NCBI RefSeq assembly: GCF_000194945.1
Contig: NZ_GL878507.1
Location: 499,981-563,980, forward strand
Origin: Streptococcus sanguinis SK1 = NCTC 7863
GTDB lineage: Bacteria; Bacillota; Bacilli; Lactobacillales; Streptococcaceae
DNA: 64,000 bases
Direction of reading: 5' to 3'
Shown here piece by piece: positions 26,844-36,517 of the stretch (positions within the stretch are counted from its first letter, which is position 1; each line of letters begins with the position of its first letter). The position numbers and the translations under genes were made by a program. The notes below the pieces were generated by a model, which did not search any database, was not told the origin of the DNA, and worked only from the letters and a program-made list of their open reading frames with translations.

Positions 26844-28115
26844 ATGATGCTATTAATCAAAAACGGACGAGTTATGGATCCTAAGACTGGTTTTGACCAA
26901 ATTACTGACCTCTTGGTCGAGGGGAAGAAAATTGTCAAAATCGGTCAAGATTTGCAGGCAGAAGGAGCAAAAGTTATTGACACGAGTGGTTTGGTTGTGG
27001 CTCCAGGTTTGGTGGATATACACGTTCATTTTCGGGAGCCGGGCCAGACTCATAAGGAAGATATTCACACGGGGGCCTTGGCAGCAGCAGCAGGTGGTTT
27101 TACGACCGTTGTAATGATGGCCAATACCAATCCGACCATTTCTACAGTTGAAACTCTGAAAGAAGTACTGGAGTCGGCTAGTCGGGAAAATATCCATATC
27201 AAGTCGGTTGCAACAATTACAGAGAATTTTGATGGACAGCATCTGACAGATTTTCAAGGTCTCTTGGCAGCTGGTGCAGTAGGTTTTTCTGATGACGGTA
27301 TTCCACTGACCAACGCTGGCATTGTCCGCCAGGCGCTCGTAGAAGCACGTAAAAATGACACCTTTATCAGCTTGCACGAGGAAGATCCCAATCTCAACGG
27401 CATACTCGGTTTTAACGAGCATATTGCTAAAGAGCATTTTCATATCTGCGGCGCGACAGGTGTGGCAGAGTACAGCATGGTTGCTCGCGATGTCATGATT
27501 GCTTATGATGCAAAGGCTCATGTGCATATCCAGCATTTGTCCAAGGCTGAGAGTGTAAAGGTTGTGGAATTCGCTCAGAAGCTAGGCGCTCAAGTCACTG
27601 CTGAAGCAGCACCTCAGCACTTCTCTAAGACAGAAGCTTTGCTATTGACCAAGGGTAGTAATGCTAAGATGAATCCGCCTCTGCGCTTAGAATCGGACCG
27701 TCTGGCGGTTATTGAGGGGCTCAAATCAGGTATCATTTCTGTCATTGCGACGGACCATGCTCCACATCATGCTGACGAGAAAAATGTAGCCGATATCACT
27801 CAGGCGCCTTCTGGTATGACTGGGCTTGAGACTTCGCTTTCTCTGGGACTGACCTACTTGGTAGAGGCTGGTCATCTGAGCTTGATGGAGCTTTTGGAGA
27901 AAATGACATTTAATCCAGCTCAGTTGTATGGTTTTGATGCTGGATTCATCGCTCAGGATGGTCCTGCTGATTTGACAATATTTGATCCAGAAGCAGATAG
28001 ACTTGTGACTGACCACTTTGCCTCCAAGGCAGCCAATTCACCTTTTGTTGGTGAAAAGCTTAAAGGCCAAGTGAAGTTTACTATCTGTGATGGGGAAGTT
28101 GTCTTTAAAGGATAA
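26844..28115 (+). CDS. pyrC: Dihydroorotase
   Basis: 423 residues, class I (PyrC/PyrX size). Zinc-binding [16 protein letters not shown] (about 58-73), the third His group in [10 protein letters not shown], and the catalytic Asp in [12 protein letters not shown] are intact. It closes carbamoyl-aspartate to dihydroorotate. SD AAGGAG before tandem ATG codons at 26844 and 26847. No PyrR site lies directly upstream; it is probably read with ung-mutX. Confidence 0.96.
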   Translation: MMLLIKNGRVMDPKTGFDQITDLLVEGKKIVKIGQDLQAEGAKVIDTSGLVVAPGLVDIHVHFREPGQTHKEDIHTGALAAAAGGFTTVVMMANTNPTISTVETLKEVLESASRENIHIKSVATITENFDGQHLTDFQGLLAAGAVGFSDDGIPLTNAGIVRQALVEARKNDTFISLHEEDPNLNGILGFNEHIAKEHFHICGATGVAEYSMVARDVMIAYDAKAHVHIQHLSKAESVKVVEFAQKLGAQVTAEAAPQHFSKTEALLLTKGSNAKMNPPLRLESDRLAVIEGLKSGIISVIATDHAPHHADEKNVADITQAPSGMTGLETSLSLGLTYLVEAGHLSLMELLEKMTFNPAQLYGFDAGFIAQDGPADLTIFDPEADRLVTDHFASKAANSPFVGEKLKGQVKFTICDGEVVFKG

Positions 28116-28122
28116 TGCAGAT

Positions 28123-28152
28123 TAGACTCTGATGAATTTCAGGGTCTTTTTT
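28123..28152 (+). terminator. Terminator of pyrC
   Basis: AGACTCTGA and TTTCAGGGTCT form a stem followed by TTTTTT. Confidence 0.7.
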
Positions 28153-28161
28153 AACACAGAA

Positions 28162-28187
28162 AATTTTCTAGTAATTTTCTGAAAAAA
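28162..28187. promoter_or_regulatory. Candidate CodY boxes upstream of nt5e
   Basis: AATTTTCTGAAAAAA at 28173-28187 matches the CodY consensus AATTTTCWGAAAATT at 13 of 15 positions. It overlaps a weaker copy, AATTTTCTAGTAATT (12 of 15), at 28162-28176. They lie about 60-80 bp upstream of the -10 box. Confidence 0.4.
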
Positions 28188-28240
28188 CGAATGTTTGTTA
28201 AAATAGTAGTGGTTTAGTTCCTTTTTAAGCAAAAAAGATG

Positions 28241-28246
28241 TATAAT
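28241..28246 (+). promoter_or_regulatory. -10 box of nt5e
   Basis: TATAAT at 28241-28246 is preceded by ATG, giving an extended -10. It lies 33 bp before the ATG. Confidence 0.55.
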
Positions 28247-28278
28247 ATAACAAAATACTAAAGAGGAGTGTTCGTTAT

Positions 28279-30438
28279 ATGAAGAAGAAATTTTTCATCT
28301 TACCTGTTCTATCAACGGTGCTTTTGGCACCTGCTTTTTTGGCCCATCAAGTCTCTGCAGAAGAGGCTCAGGCTAGTCCAGAGCCAGCAAAGGCTGAGTT
28401 GACCAATCAGCCAGCTGCTGAGACAGCTTCTGAAGTGCAACCAACTGCTCCAGCAGCTTCAGCAGAAGAAAAGCCAGCAGCAGATAGTCAGAATACAGCT
28501 GCTCCGGCTGGTCCAGCTGCGACAGAAGCCGCTGCAGCACCAGCTCAGTCTGAAAATCTGCCAGAGGCTACGATTCTTCATACCAACGATGTGCATGGCC
28601 GCATCGTAGAGGAAAAAGGCGTTATCGGTGATGCTAAGCTGGCAACTGTCATCAAGGAAGAGCGCGCTAAAAACCCTAAAGCGCTAGTTGTAGATGCGGG
28701 TGATGCCTTTCAGGGTCTGCCAATTTCCAATAGTTCAAAAGGGGAAGAACGGGCGAAAATCCTCAATGAAATAGGCTACGATGCTATGGCAGTCGGGAAC
28801 CATGAGTTTGACTTTGGTCTAGATGAGGCAAAGAAATACAAGGAAATTCTTAAATTCCCACTTCTCAGTTCTAACACCTACGCCAACAATGCTCGAGTTT
28901 TCCAAGCATCTACTATTGTAGACAAGGATCCAGCGGTTGAGGGAGATGAGTTTGTGGTAATCGGTGTGACAACACCTGAAACTGCTACAAAAACTCACCC
29001 TAAAAACATCCAAGGTGTTACCTTCACTGATCCAATCACAGAGGTTAATCGAGTTATTGACGAAATTGAAGCACGCGCAGCAGCAGAAGGAAAGAACTAC
29101 AAAAACTACGTTGTTCTAGCTCACTTGGGTGTTGACACGACAACTCCGACTGAGTGGCGCGGTTCAACCTTGGCTGAAGCTCTTTCTAAAAATCCTAAGC
29201 TCAAAGGCAAGCGCGTAACCGTTATTGACGGCCACTCTCACACAGTAGAGTCTACCACTTATGGCGATAATGTCACCTACAACCAGACTGGTAGCTACCT
29301 GCATAATATCGGAAAAGTAACTTTCAAGGCTAATCAGCTGCTAGGTAATCCTCAGCAAATCCCTGCTGAAACAGCTAAGAAAGTCGCTCCAGACCCAGTT
29401 GTAGCAGACATGGTCAGCAAGATTAAAGCCAGATACGACGCAGATAATGCCAAAGTTATCGTAGCAAACAGCCCAGTAGAGCTTAATGGTGACCGTGAAA
29501 ATGTCCGAGTTCGCGAAACCAATCTGGGAAATGTTGTAGCCGATGCTCTCTACGATTATGGTCAAACTGGCTTTGCCAATAAAACAGACTTGGCTGTTAC
29601 TAATGGCGGCGGTCTGCGCGAAACTATTGCCAAAGACAAGCCAATCACCAAGGGAGATGTCATCGCCGTATTGCCTTTTGGGAACACTATTTCTCAAATC
29701 AAGGTGACTGGTCAAAATATCGCAGATATGTTTGCCAAATCTCTGGGCTCTATTCTTCAGGAAAAAGATGGCAAGCCTGTGCTGGATGAGAACGGCCACC
29801 CCTTGCTAGAACCAAGCGGTGGCTACCTGCAAATCTCTGGAGCTAAAGTCTACTACGACACCACTCTGCCAGCTAATCAACGTGTCCTCCACATCGAGAT
29901 TAAGAACAAAGAAACGGGTGTTTATGAGCCTCTTGATCCAAATAAGACCTACTATCTGACGACCAATGACTTCTTGGCTGCTGGTGGTGACGGCTATACC
30001 ATGCTGGGTGGCCCTCGCGAGGAAGGACCATCTATGGATGTGGCCTTCGCAGACTATCTGGCAAAAGCTGATTTGACAGCCTATGCGGTTATCAATCCAA
30101 ACTCACGCGCTATCTCTATTTCATCCACAAAGGATACAGACGGCGATGGCTACACAGATATTGAAGAAATCAAGCAAGGAACAGATCCGGCTAATGCAGC
30201 TTCCTACCCAGCTGGTGCTAAAGCAGCTGATCCTGCAAAACAGGCAGCTCCACTGGTTAATACTCCAAAACAAACCAAGCAAGTACCTGTCCATGTTGCC
30301 AAGACCTTCACTAAGGATCCTGCGGCTAAAGAACTGCCACAGACAGGCAGCGAATCAACAGTTGTCCTGAGCTTAGTTGGTATGGTTTTAGGATTCTTTG
30401 GGTTGGCAGGAATCAAGAAAAGTCATAAAGAAGACTAG
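28279..30438 (+). CDS. nt5e: Cell-wall-anchored 5'-nucleotidase
   Basis: 719 residues. A signal peptide (about 1-27, ending VSAEE) is followed by an Ala/Pro/Glu-rich spacer and then the metallophosphatase domain with ILHTNDVHGR, DAGDAFQG, GNHEFDFG and DGHSHTVES as metal ligands. The nucleotide-binding C-terminal domain has TNGGGLRETI and LPFGNTISQI. A calcium-type DTDGDGYTDIEE motif (thrombospondin-3-like) precedes the sorting signal LPQTG, a hydrophobic helix and KKSHKED. It hydrolyses extracellular AMP and related nucleotides to adenosine. A homologous S. sanguinis enzyme is reported to inhibit platelet aggregation and affect virulence. SrtA, encoded at 48039, is the likely anchoring enzyme. 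Confidence 0.95.
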   Translation: MKKKFFILPVLSTVLLAPAFLAHQVSAEEAQASPEPAKAELTNQPAAETASEVQPTAPAASAEEKPAADSQNTAAPAGPAATEAAAAPAQSENLPEATILHTNDVHGRIVEEKGVIGDAKLATVIKEERAKNPKALVVDAGDAFQGLPISNSSKGEERAKILNEIGYDAMAVGNHEFDFGLDEAKKYKEILKFPLLSSNTYANNARVFQASTIVDKDPAVEGDEFVVIGVTTPETATKTHPKNIQGVTFTDPITEVNRVIDEIEARAAAEGKNYKNYVVLAHLGVDTTTPTEWRGSTLAEALSKNPKLKGKRVTVIDGHSHTVESTTYGDNVTYNQTGSYLHNIGKVTFKANQLLGNPQQIPAETAKKVAPDPVVADMVSKIKARYDADNAKVIVANSPVELNGDRENVRVRETNLGNVVADALYDYGQTGFANKTDLAVTNGGGLRETIAKDKPITKGDVIAVLPFGNTISQIKVTGQNIADMFAKSLGSILQEKDGKPVLDENGHPLLEPSGGYLQISGAKVYYDTTLPANQRVLHIEIKNKETGVYEPLDPNKTYYLTTNDFLAAGGDGYTMLGGPREEGPSMDVAFADYLAKADLTAYAVINPNSRAISISSTKDTDGDGYTDIEEIKQGTDPANAASYPAGAKAADPAKQAAPLVNTPKQTKQVPVHVAKTFTKDPAAKELPQTGSESTVVLSLVGMVLGFFGLAGIKKSHKED

Positions 30439-30451
30439 TTAGAAGACACAA

Positions 30452-30488
30452 TAAAACGGAAGTTGTTCACTTCCGTTTTATTTTTTAG
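30452..30488. terminator. Bidirectional terminator between nt5e and plsY
   Basis: TAAAACGGAAGT and ACTTCCGTTTTA form a 12-bp stem around TGTTC, with T-runs on both strands. Confidence 0.85.
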
Positions 30489-31128
30489 CCTTAGGATTTT
30501 GATGTGTGATATTCAAGCCCCAAGGGATTAAATTTTCTTTTTTCTGTTTGATACGTTGGATATTGTCCTTGTGCCGGAGGATAATAATTAAAGCTAACGC
30601 AATAATAATCAGAGTAAAAAAGAGATCATAGCTGGGCAATATAAAGCCGACTAGAGGAAAGAGCAGCGCCGACAGGATAGCGATGACTGCTGAGAGCACA
30701 CTTGCCAGAGAAATCATACTTCCCAGATAAAGGATGCTGGCAAAGATGACAATCAGATAGACAAAGAAGGCTGGTGAGAAGCCCAGAACAACCCCTGCAC
30801 TGGTTGCCACGGCCTTGCCACCCTTAAAACCAGCAAAGATAGGAAAGGTATGGCCAATCACAGCCAAGAGGCCAAAGACAAGCGGCGAAACTCCCTCAAT
30901 ATGCAAAAAGAAAGGCAGCAGGGTCGCTGCAGTTCCTTTGAGAAAGTCGATAGCAAAAGTAGCCGTCCCAGCCGTCTTTCCCAAAATGCGGAAAGTATTG
31001 GTCGTTCCGGTATTGCCACTGCCGTATTCCCGCAGGTTCTTTTTAAAGAAAATTTGCCCAATCCAAAGTCCAGTCGGAATAGAGCCCAGTAAGTATGCTA
31101 GTATTAATCCAATTATCGTGTTCATCAT
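30478..31128 (-). CDS. plsY: Acyl-phosphate:glycerol-3-phosphate acyltransferase
   Basis: 216 residues with five or more membrane helices. The PlsY motifs [16 protein letters not shown] (about 37-52) and [17 protein letters not shown] (about 100-116) are clear, with the early [10 protein letters not shown]. It makes lysophosphatidic acid for membrane phospholipids from acyl-phosphate. Two ATG codons, 31128 and 31125, are possible starts. It is divergent from parE, with about 190 bp between. Confidence 0.95.
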   Translation of the reverse strand: MMNTIIGLILAYLLGSIPTGLWIGQIFFKKNLREYGSGNTGTTNTFRILGKTAGTATFAIDFLKGTAATLLPFFLHIEGVSPLVFGLLAVIGHTFPIFAGFKGGKAVATSAGVVLGFSPAFFVYLIVIFASILYLGSMISLASVLSAVIAILSALLFPLVGFILPSYDLFFTLIIIALALIIILRHKDNIQRIKQKKENLIPWGLNITHQNPKAKK

Positions 31129-31318
31129 GATTTTATTATACCATTATTTCGCTTTCTTACAATAGAAAAGGATAGAATTTATAGCAGGAAATGTCTACTC
31201 GGATATTGGATTGTTCTTCGTGTAAAATCAGTCCTCATCAGCAGTTTTTTCAAAAAAATCTTTGCAATATTTGCCAAAAACTTGTAAGATAGAAAAGATG
31301 AATCATTAGGAGGTTCTT

Positions 31319-33262
31319 GTGGCAAAAAAGGAAATCAATATTAACAATTATAACGACGATGCCATTCAGGTATTAGAAGGGTTGGATGCAGTCCGCAAAC
31401 GTCCTGGGATGTATATCGGTTCAACCGACGGAGCAGGACTCCACCATCTGGTCTGGGAGATTGTGGACAATGCTGTCGATGAAGCTCTGTCAGGCTTTGG
31501 TGACCGGATTGATGTGACTATCAACAAAGACGGCAGTCTGACTGTCGCAGACCACGGACGCGGGATGCCAGTCGGCAAGCATGCTATGGGCATCCCCACG
31601 GTTGAAGTCATCTTCACCGTTCTCCACGCTGGCGGTAAGTTCGGCCAAGGTGGCTATAAGACCTCAGGTGGTCTCCACGGTGTAGGTTCCTCTGTTGTCA
31701 ATGCCCTGTCCAGCTGGCTGGAAGTGGAAATCACACGAGATGGGACTGTTTATAAGCAGCGCTTTGAAAATGGCGGAAAACCTGTCACTACGCTCAAGAA
31801 AATCGGCACTGCACCTAAGTCTAAGTCTGGGACCAAAGTGACCTTCATGCCGGACGATACGATTTTTTCAACGACAGACTTCAAGTACAACACCATTGCT
31901 GAGCGGCTTAAGGAATCAGCCTTCCTGCTCAAGAATGTCCGTCTGTCACTGACCGATGCGCGGACTGGCGAAGAAGTAGAGTTCCACTATGAGAATGGGG
32001 TTGAAGACTTTGTCAGCTATCTCAACGAAGACAAGGAAACCCTGACTCCTGTCCTCTATTTCGAGGGTGAGGAGAGCGGCTTCCAAGTTCAGGTGGCCCT
32101 CCAGTACAACGACGGCTACGCCGATAATATCCTGTCCTTTGTCAATAACGTCCGCACCAAGGACGGCGGGACTCACGAGACGGGACTCAAGACCGCTATT
32201 ACCAAGGCCATGAACGACTATGCCAGAAAGACCGGCCTGCTCAAGGAAAAGGACAAGAATCTGGAAGGATCGGACTACCGCGAAGGTTTGGCTGCTGTCC
32301 TGTCCATCCTGGTCCCTGAGGCTCACCTGCAGTTTGAAGGCCAGACCAAGGACAAGCTGGGCAGTCCTTTGGCTCGTCCAGCCGTGGACTCTATCGTTTC
32401 TGACAAGCTGACTTTCTTCCTTTTGGAAAATGGCGAGTTAGCTTCTAATCTTATCCGCAAGGCTATCAAGGCCAGAGATGCTAGGGAAGCAGCCCGTAAG
32501 GCGCGTGACGAAAGTCGGAATGGCAAGAAGAATAAGAAAGACAAGGGCTTGCTGTCTGGTAAGCTGACTCCGGCCCAGTCCAAGAATCCAGCCAAGAACG
32601 AACTCTATCTGGTCGAGGGAGATTCTGCCGGCGGCTCTGCCAAGCAAGGCCGTGACCGTAAGTTCCAAGCCATCCTCCCCCTGCGCGGTAAGGTTATCAA
32701 TACTGCCAAGGCTAAGATGGCCGACATTCTCAAGAACGAAGAAATCAACACCATGATTTACACGATTGGAGCTGGCGTTGGGTCAGACTTTACCCTTGAG
32801 GATGCCAACTATGACAAGATCATCATCATGACTGATGCGGACACCGACGGTGCCCATATCCAGACCTTGCTGCTGACCTTTTTCTATCGCTATATGCGGC
32901 CGCTGGTCGAGGCTGGCCGCGTCTATATCGCCCTGCCGCCTCTCTACAAGATGTCCAAGGGCAAGGGCAAGAGCGAAGTCGTCGAGTATGCCTGGACCGA
33001 TGGCGAGCTGGACGACCTGCGCCGCAAGTTTGGCAAGGGGGCCATGCTTCAGCGCTACAAGGGGCTCGGTGAAATGAACGCTGATCAGCTCTGGGAGACG
33101 ACCATGAATCCCGATACCCGTACCCTCATTCGTGTCACCATCGAAGACCTAGCACGCGCAGAACGCCGCGTTAATGTCCTCATGGGAGACAAGGTCGAAC
33201 CACGCCGCAAGTGGATTGAGGATAATGTGAAGTTTACGTTGGAAGAAGCGACAGTGTTTTAA
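31319..33262 (+). CDS. parE: DNA topoisomerase IV subunit B
   Basis: 647 residues from a GTG preceded by AGGAGG. The GHKL ATPase motifs (EIVDNAVDEAL, DHGRGMPVG, GLHGVGSSVVNAL), the transducer domain, and the TOPRIM domain (LYLVEGDSAGGSAKQGRDR; IIMTDADTDGAHI) are intact. With ParC it decatenates replicated chromosomes. parC lies 4.9 kb downstream instead of next door, because of an accessory block. Confidence 0.97.
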   Translation: MAKKEININNYNDDAIQVLEGLDAVRKRPGMYIGSTDGAGLHHLVWEIVDNAVDEALSGFGDRIDVTINKDGSLTVADHGRGMPVGKHAMGIPTVEVIFTVLHAGGKFGQGGYKTSGGLHGVGSSVVNALSSWLEVEITRDGTVYKQRFENGGKPVTTLKKIGTAPKSKSGTKVTFMPDDTIFSTTDFKYNTIAERLKESAFLLKNVRLSLTDARTGEEVEFHYENGVEDFVSYLNEDKETLTPVLYFEGEESGFQVQVALQYNDGYADNILSFVNNVRTKDGGTHETGLKTAITKAMNDYARKTGLLKEKDKNLEGSDYREGLAAVLSILVPEAHLQFEGQTKDKLGSPLARPAVDSIVSDKLTFFLLENGELASNLIRKAIKARDAREAARKARDESRNGKKNKKDKGLLSGKLTPAQSKNPAKNELYLVEGDSAGGSAKQGRDRKFQAILPLRGKVINTAKAKMADILKNEEINTMIYTIGAGVGSDFTLEDANYDKIIIMTDADTDGAHIQTLLLTFFYRYMRPLVEAGRVYIALPPLYKMSKGKGKSEVVEYAWTDGELDDLRRKFGKGAMLQRYKGLGEMNADQLWETTMNPDTRTLIRVTIEDLARAERRVNVLMGDKVEPRRKWIEDNVKFTLEEATVF

Positions 33263-33351
33263 GAAGAAACTATTTGCATAAGAAGATATGGCTTACCAAT
33301 TTTAAACTAAAGAATTTAGAAAATAAATATCCACATAATAAGGAGTAGTTT

Positions 33352-35172
33352 ATGGATTTTACCGTTCAACCTATAAAAATAAGCGATTTATTATCGAAAA
33401 AAACTTATTTAATTCCTAGATACCAAAGAGAGTATTCGTGGAATAGCAAGGAATTGATAGATTTCTGGAATGATATATTAGGTCAATTAACTGAACAAGA
33501 AGGAGATATTAAGACAAGTGAGTATTTTTTTGGTACAATCATTTTGATAGGTGATATGATACAACCTAATAAACCAATAGAAATCGTTGATGGTCAACAA
33601 AGAATGACAACTTTTACGATCTTTTTATCGGCTTTGTCTGCGTCATTTTTAGATATCAGAGAAACATTGGCTAATAAGGTTTGGGACTATGTGATTGCTG
33701 AAAATGATGATGGGGAAGAATTTGTTATTTTAAAAAACGATACAGCAGGAAGTTATTTTGCGGATAAGATCCAAAAAAGATTATATGTAAATGATAATGG
33801 GAAATTTCAAGATTATTATAAGAATTATCAGCATATTCTTAATCGGGAGAAGAATGAAGATGATCTGACTGATGAGGAACGTTGTATAAAATACGCCTAT
33901 GAATTTTTTATTGAGAAACTTAGAGAGAATAATTTAAAGGATATATTAGAAAAATATAATCTTTCGCATGAAGAGTTATTGAAGCTATTACGAGATCAAC
34001 TATTAAATAGTCAAGTTATATATATTTCTTCACAGCAGGAAGAAAGTGTAAATGTTATTTTTGAAAATATAAATTCTAAAGGTAAGAGTTTGTCTTCTTT
34101 AGATATGATAAAAAATGAAATTTTTTCTGTAGAGGATAAGATCGTTCCCAAAGATGATGCTAGAGAAACTTGGAAAAATATAACAGATAATTTATCTAAA
34201 TTTAAAGGACCAATTTCAAAAGAGAAATTTTATAGATATTACTGGATTTCAAGAAATACAAATAGTACAGAATCAGAATTATATAAAAATTTCAAGAAAA
34301 AAATTAATAAAAATGACTACCTAGAGTTTTTACAACAACTTGAAAAATCTTCCGAATTATATGTAAAAGTTTTTAATAAAGACGAAGATTTGTTTAAAAA
34401 ACATAACTGGTCTGATAAAGATATTAAAAGATTCAATTATTCAATTACTTGTTTGACCGACTACTTCTCTATACAACAATCCCAGTTACTTATTCTTGTA
34501 CTATGTGAAAGATATAATGTGATTGATCCTAAGAAGCCCAAAATAAAGAAGAAGATTTTAAATGGTTTTATAAAAAGTTTAGAAAACTTTCACTATTTGT
34601 ATAATGCAATTACTTCAAGTCCAAATAATAAATTAGAAACACGGTATGCCAATACTGCAAGAAAAATCTATAAAGCCAGTAATGAAGAGTTACCAAAAAT
34701 TCTGGAAGATTTTAAAAAGGAATTATTTGCTTTATTGCCATCAAGGGAGAAATTTGTGGATAATTTTGGTAAGTTGTCTTATCAAAAAGAAACGAGATCT
34801 AAAAAGGATAAGAAATCAAACCTTATAACAAAATATTCATTGCGGAGATTTGAAGAAATCTTAGGGGGAAATGAAAGTTTACTGGGATATTCAATAGAAC
34901 ATATTATTCCTGAATCAAAAGATAATCCAGATAAGGTAAATAACATTGGGAATATGATCTTGCTGGAAGAACGTCTAAATAATCTCGCCGATGATAAATC
35001 AGTTAAGGAGAAAGAGGTTATCTATAAAAATAGTCGGTATAGCAATGTTAAGCTATTTTTAGATACTTTTAAAAAGGATGGTGTTATTCAATTTAATGAA
35101 GATGACTTTGCTCAAAGGCGAAAGTACATGGCTGATTTTTTATACGATCATATTTCTGATGAACTAAAGTAA
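33352..35172 (+). CDS. DUF262/DUF1524 protein, GmrSD-like (candidate type IV restriction or defence)
   Basis: 606 residues. The N-terminal DUF262 (ParB/Srx-like) domain shows IPRYQREYSWN (about 21-31) and the signature DGQQRMTT (80-87), which in GmrS-type proteins hydrolyses nucleotides. The C-terminal DUF1524 HNH-like nuclease shows YSIEHIIPES (about 512-521) followed by NNIGNMILLEERLNN and later KNSRYSNVK. Single-chain GmrSD enzymes cut DNA with modified (often glucosylated) hydroxymethylcytosine, protecting against phage; that role is inferred from the domains. The gene is far more AT-rich than parE and parC, which indicates transfer. SD AAGGAG at 33341. Confidence 0.85.
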   Translation: MDFTVQPIKISDLLSKKTYLIPRYQREYSWNSKELIDFWNDILGQLTEQEGDIKTSEYFFGTIILIGDMIQPNKPIEIVDGQQRMTTFTIFLSALSASFLDIRETLANKVWDYVIAENDDGEEFVILKNDTAGSYFADKIQKRLYVNDNGKFQDYYKNYQHILNREKNEDDLTDEERCIKYAYEFFIEKLRENNLKDILEKYNLSHEELLKLLRDQLLNSQVIYISSQQEESVNVIFENINSKGKSLSSLDMIKNEIFSVEDKIVPKDDARETWKNITDNLSKFKGPISKEKFYRYYWISRNTNSTESELYKNFKKKINKNDYLEFLQQLEKSSELYVKVFNKDEDLFKKHNWSDKDIKRFNYSITCLTDYFSIQQSQLLILVLCERYNVIDPKKPKIKKKILNGFIKSLENFHYLYNAITSSPNNKLETRYANTARKIYKASNEELPKILEDFKKELFALLPSREKFVDNFGKLSYQKETRSKKDKKSNLITKYSLRRFEEILGGNESLLGYSIEHIIPESKDNPDKVNNIGNMILLEERLNNLADDKSVKEKEVIYKNSRYSNVKLFLDTFKKDGVIQFNEDDFAQRRKYMADFLYDHISDELK

Positions 35173-35213
35173 TAGATGATGTAATACATAATTATATGCA
35201 TGTCAATAAACTA

Positions 35214-35333
35214 ACTGATTAAAAATCACCTGACTAAAAACTTGCCAGCGGTTTATTTTCAAAAAAACGGCTGGCAGAAAAAGGTCAGCTTGGAGGGACT
35301 GGCGCAAATTTATCAACAAGAAAGAAGGTAGCC
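35214..35333 (+). pseudogene. Possible remnant of a small gene upstream of fic
   Basis: After a TAA at about 35211, a frame of about 38 codons runs to TAG at 35331. It has no good start but a gene-like C-terminus (FQKNGWQKKVSLEGLAQIYQ), and it ends 3 bases before the fic start region. That spacing is typical of an antitoxin or partner gene before a Fic toxin. I do not recognise the family. Confidence 0.3.
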
Positions 35334-35907
35334 GTGGTTTTAGATAATAAATGGGGATAACCAGTAGCGCGGAACTGGCACGCGAGGAGGAGCGCCTGAC
35401 TAAGGTCAGAGTCAAGCAACTCTTTGGGAGCGGGCAGTTGTTTGCCTTTGAGGTCGGCACCTTTGTTGGCTTGTCGGCTATCCACGCCCAGCTTTTTGGC
35501 GACATCTACGATTTCGCTGTACACATTCGCGACGTCAATATCGGCAAGGACGATTTTCAGTTTGCGCCCCGCATGTTTTTGGAGCAATCGCTACGCTACA
35601 TTAACAAGCTCCCTCAGAGAATTTTGACTAGATTGTCGATAAATACGCGGATATGAACATTGCTCATCCTTTCCGAGAGGGGAATGGACGCGCCATGCGG
35701 ATTTGGCTAGATTGTATGCTTCGTCAGAAGCTGGGTAAAGTGGTAGATTGGAACGCCATTGATAAGGATGAATACCTGAATGCCATGAAGCGTAGTGCAG
35801 TGTCGACTGGAGAACTCAAGTATCTCCTCTTGAATAATCAAACTGATGACCTCACTCAGGCCCGTTTCTTTAAAGGTGTGGATGCTTCATATTATTACGA
35901 AGGGTAG
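35334..35907 (+). pseudogene. Fic/DOC-family AMP-transferase gene, broken by frameshifts
   Basis: Three pieces in different frames add up to one Fic protein of about 190 residues: a start VVLDNK at 35334; then ITSSAELAREEERLTK through EVGTFVGLSAIHAQLFGD and FAPRMFLEQSLRYINKLPQ (35354-35610); then IVDKYADMN and the catalytic HPFREGNGR loop through to DASYYYEG (about 35632-35907). Frame changes fall near 35350 and 35612-35632, and the last junction also carries an in-frame TAG. The Fic motif itself (HPFxxGNGR, with the AMP-transfer His) is intact. The downstream piece could only be made as an 84-residue fragment from ATG 35653. Inactive as a whole. Confidence 0.85.
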
Positions 35908-35989
35908 ACAAGGGATTTATGAAGTTCAAGTAAAGGTGACGATCATCTTTTGTATGTAAACAATCGCTAAAACTATTGGAGGTGAGGTA

Positions 35990-36517
35990 TTGATTACGTT
36001 ATTAATGTTGCCTTTTTTCCTTGTTCTCCTAGCCGTTTTTGGAATTATATATGATTTAATGACCAATAAAGGTAGAAAAGAGTGTGCTCGCACAGTATCC
36101 TTGTTTATATTGAACATCCTCACTATTGGTATCTGTCTATTAGATCTACCAATGGAAAGTAAACCATACTCAGGAATAGGGTTTATCTTATTTTATGCAC
36201 TTGCTTTCACCCCTTTGATGATTGTTTTCTCATTATATACCCTCTATAGGATTGGAAAACATTATAGGTATTTTAAGAGTAAGTTTGCTATAATACTCCT
36301 ATTCAATGCTATTTTACTTTTCCTTCTTTCATTAGTAAATACTTTTGTATTATGGAGAAGCTTTAAAATATATCATAGAAACGATATTAAATTGTTTTAT
36401 TTTGTTTTAATTGTTTTAGGGATTTGTTCAACTATCCAATTCATTGTAGGGGAGCTTGAGAAGAAAAGAATACGAAGCATCCAAAAACAAGAGGAGCAAG
36501 ACGGCTATGAAAAATAA
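35990..36517 (+). CDS. Small polytopic membrane protein, unknown function
   Basis: 175 residues with four or five hydrophobic helices (about 2-19, 38-50, 58-85, 95-115, 128-152) and a charged, Lys/Glu/Gln-rich tail. It starts at TTG 35990 after GGAGG (35978), seven bases upstream; there is no ATG nearer. The last 11 bases overlap the next gene, so the pair is translationally coupled. AT-rich like the rest of the parE-parC block. I do not recognise the family. Confidence 0.6.
   Translation: MITLLMLPFFLVLLAVFGIIYDLMTNKGRKECARTVSLFILNILTIGICLLDLPMESKPYSGIGFILFYALAFTPLMIVFSLYTLYRIGKHYRYFKSKFAIILLFNAILLFLLSLVNTFVLWRSFKIYHRNDIKLFYFVLIVLGICSTIQFIVGELEKKRIRSIQKQEEQDGYEK

Noticed and set aside
35203..35587. 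Two overlapping minus-strand frames of 100 codons
   Set aside because: They lie opposite the broken Fic gene and its upstream remnant, which show clear family motifs on the plus strand.
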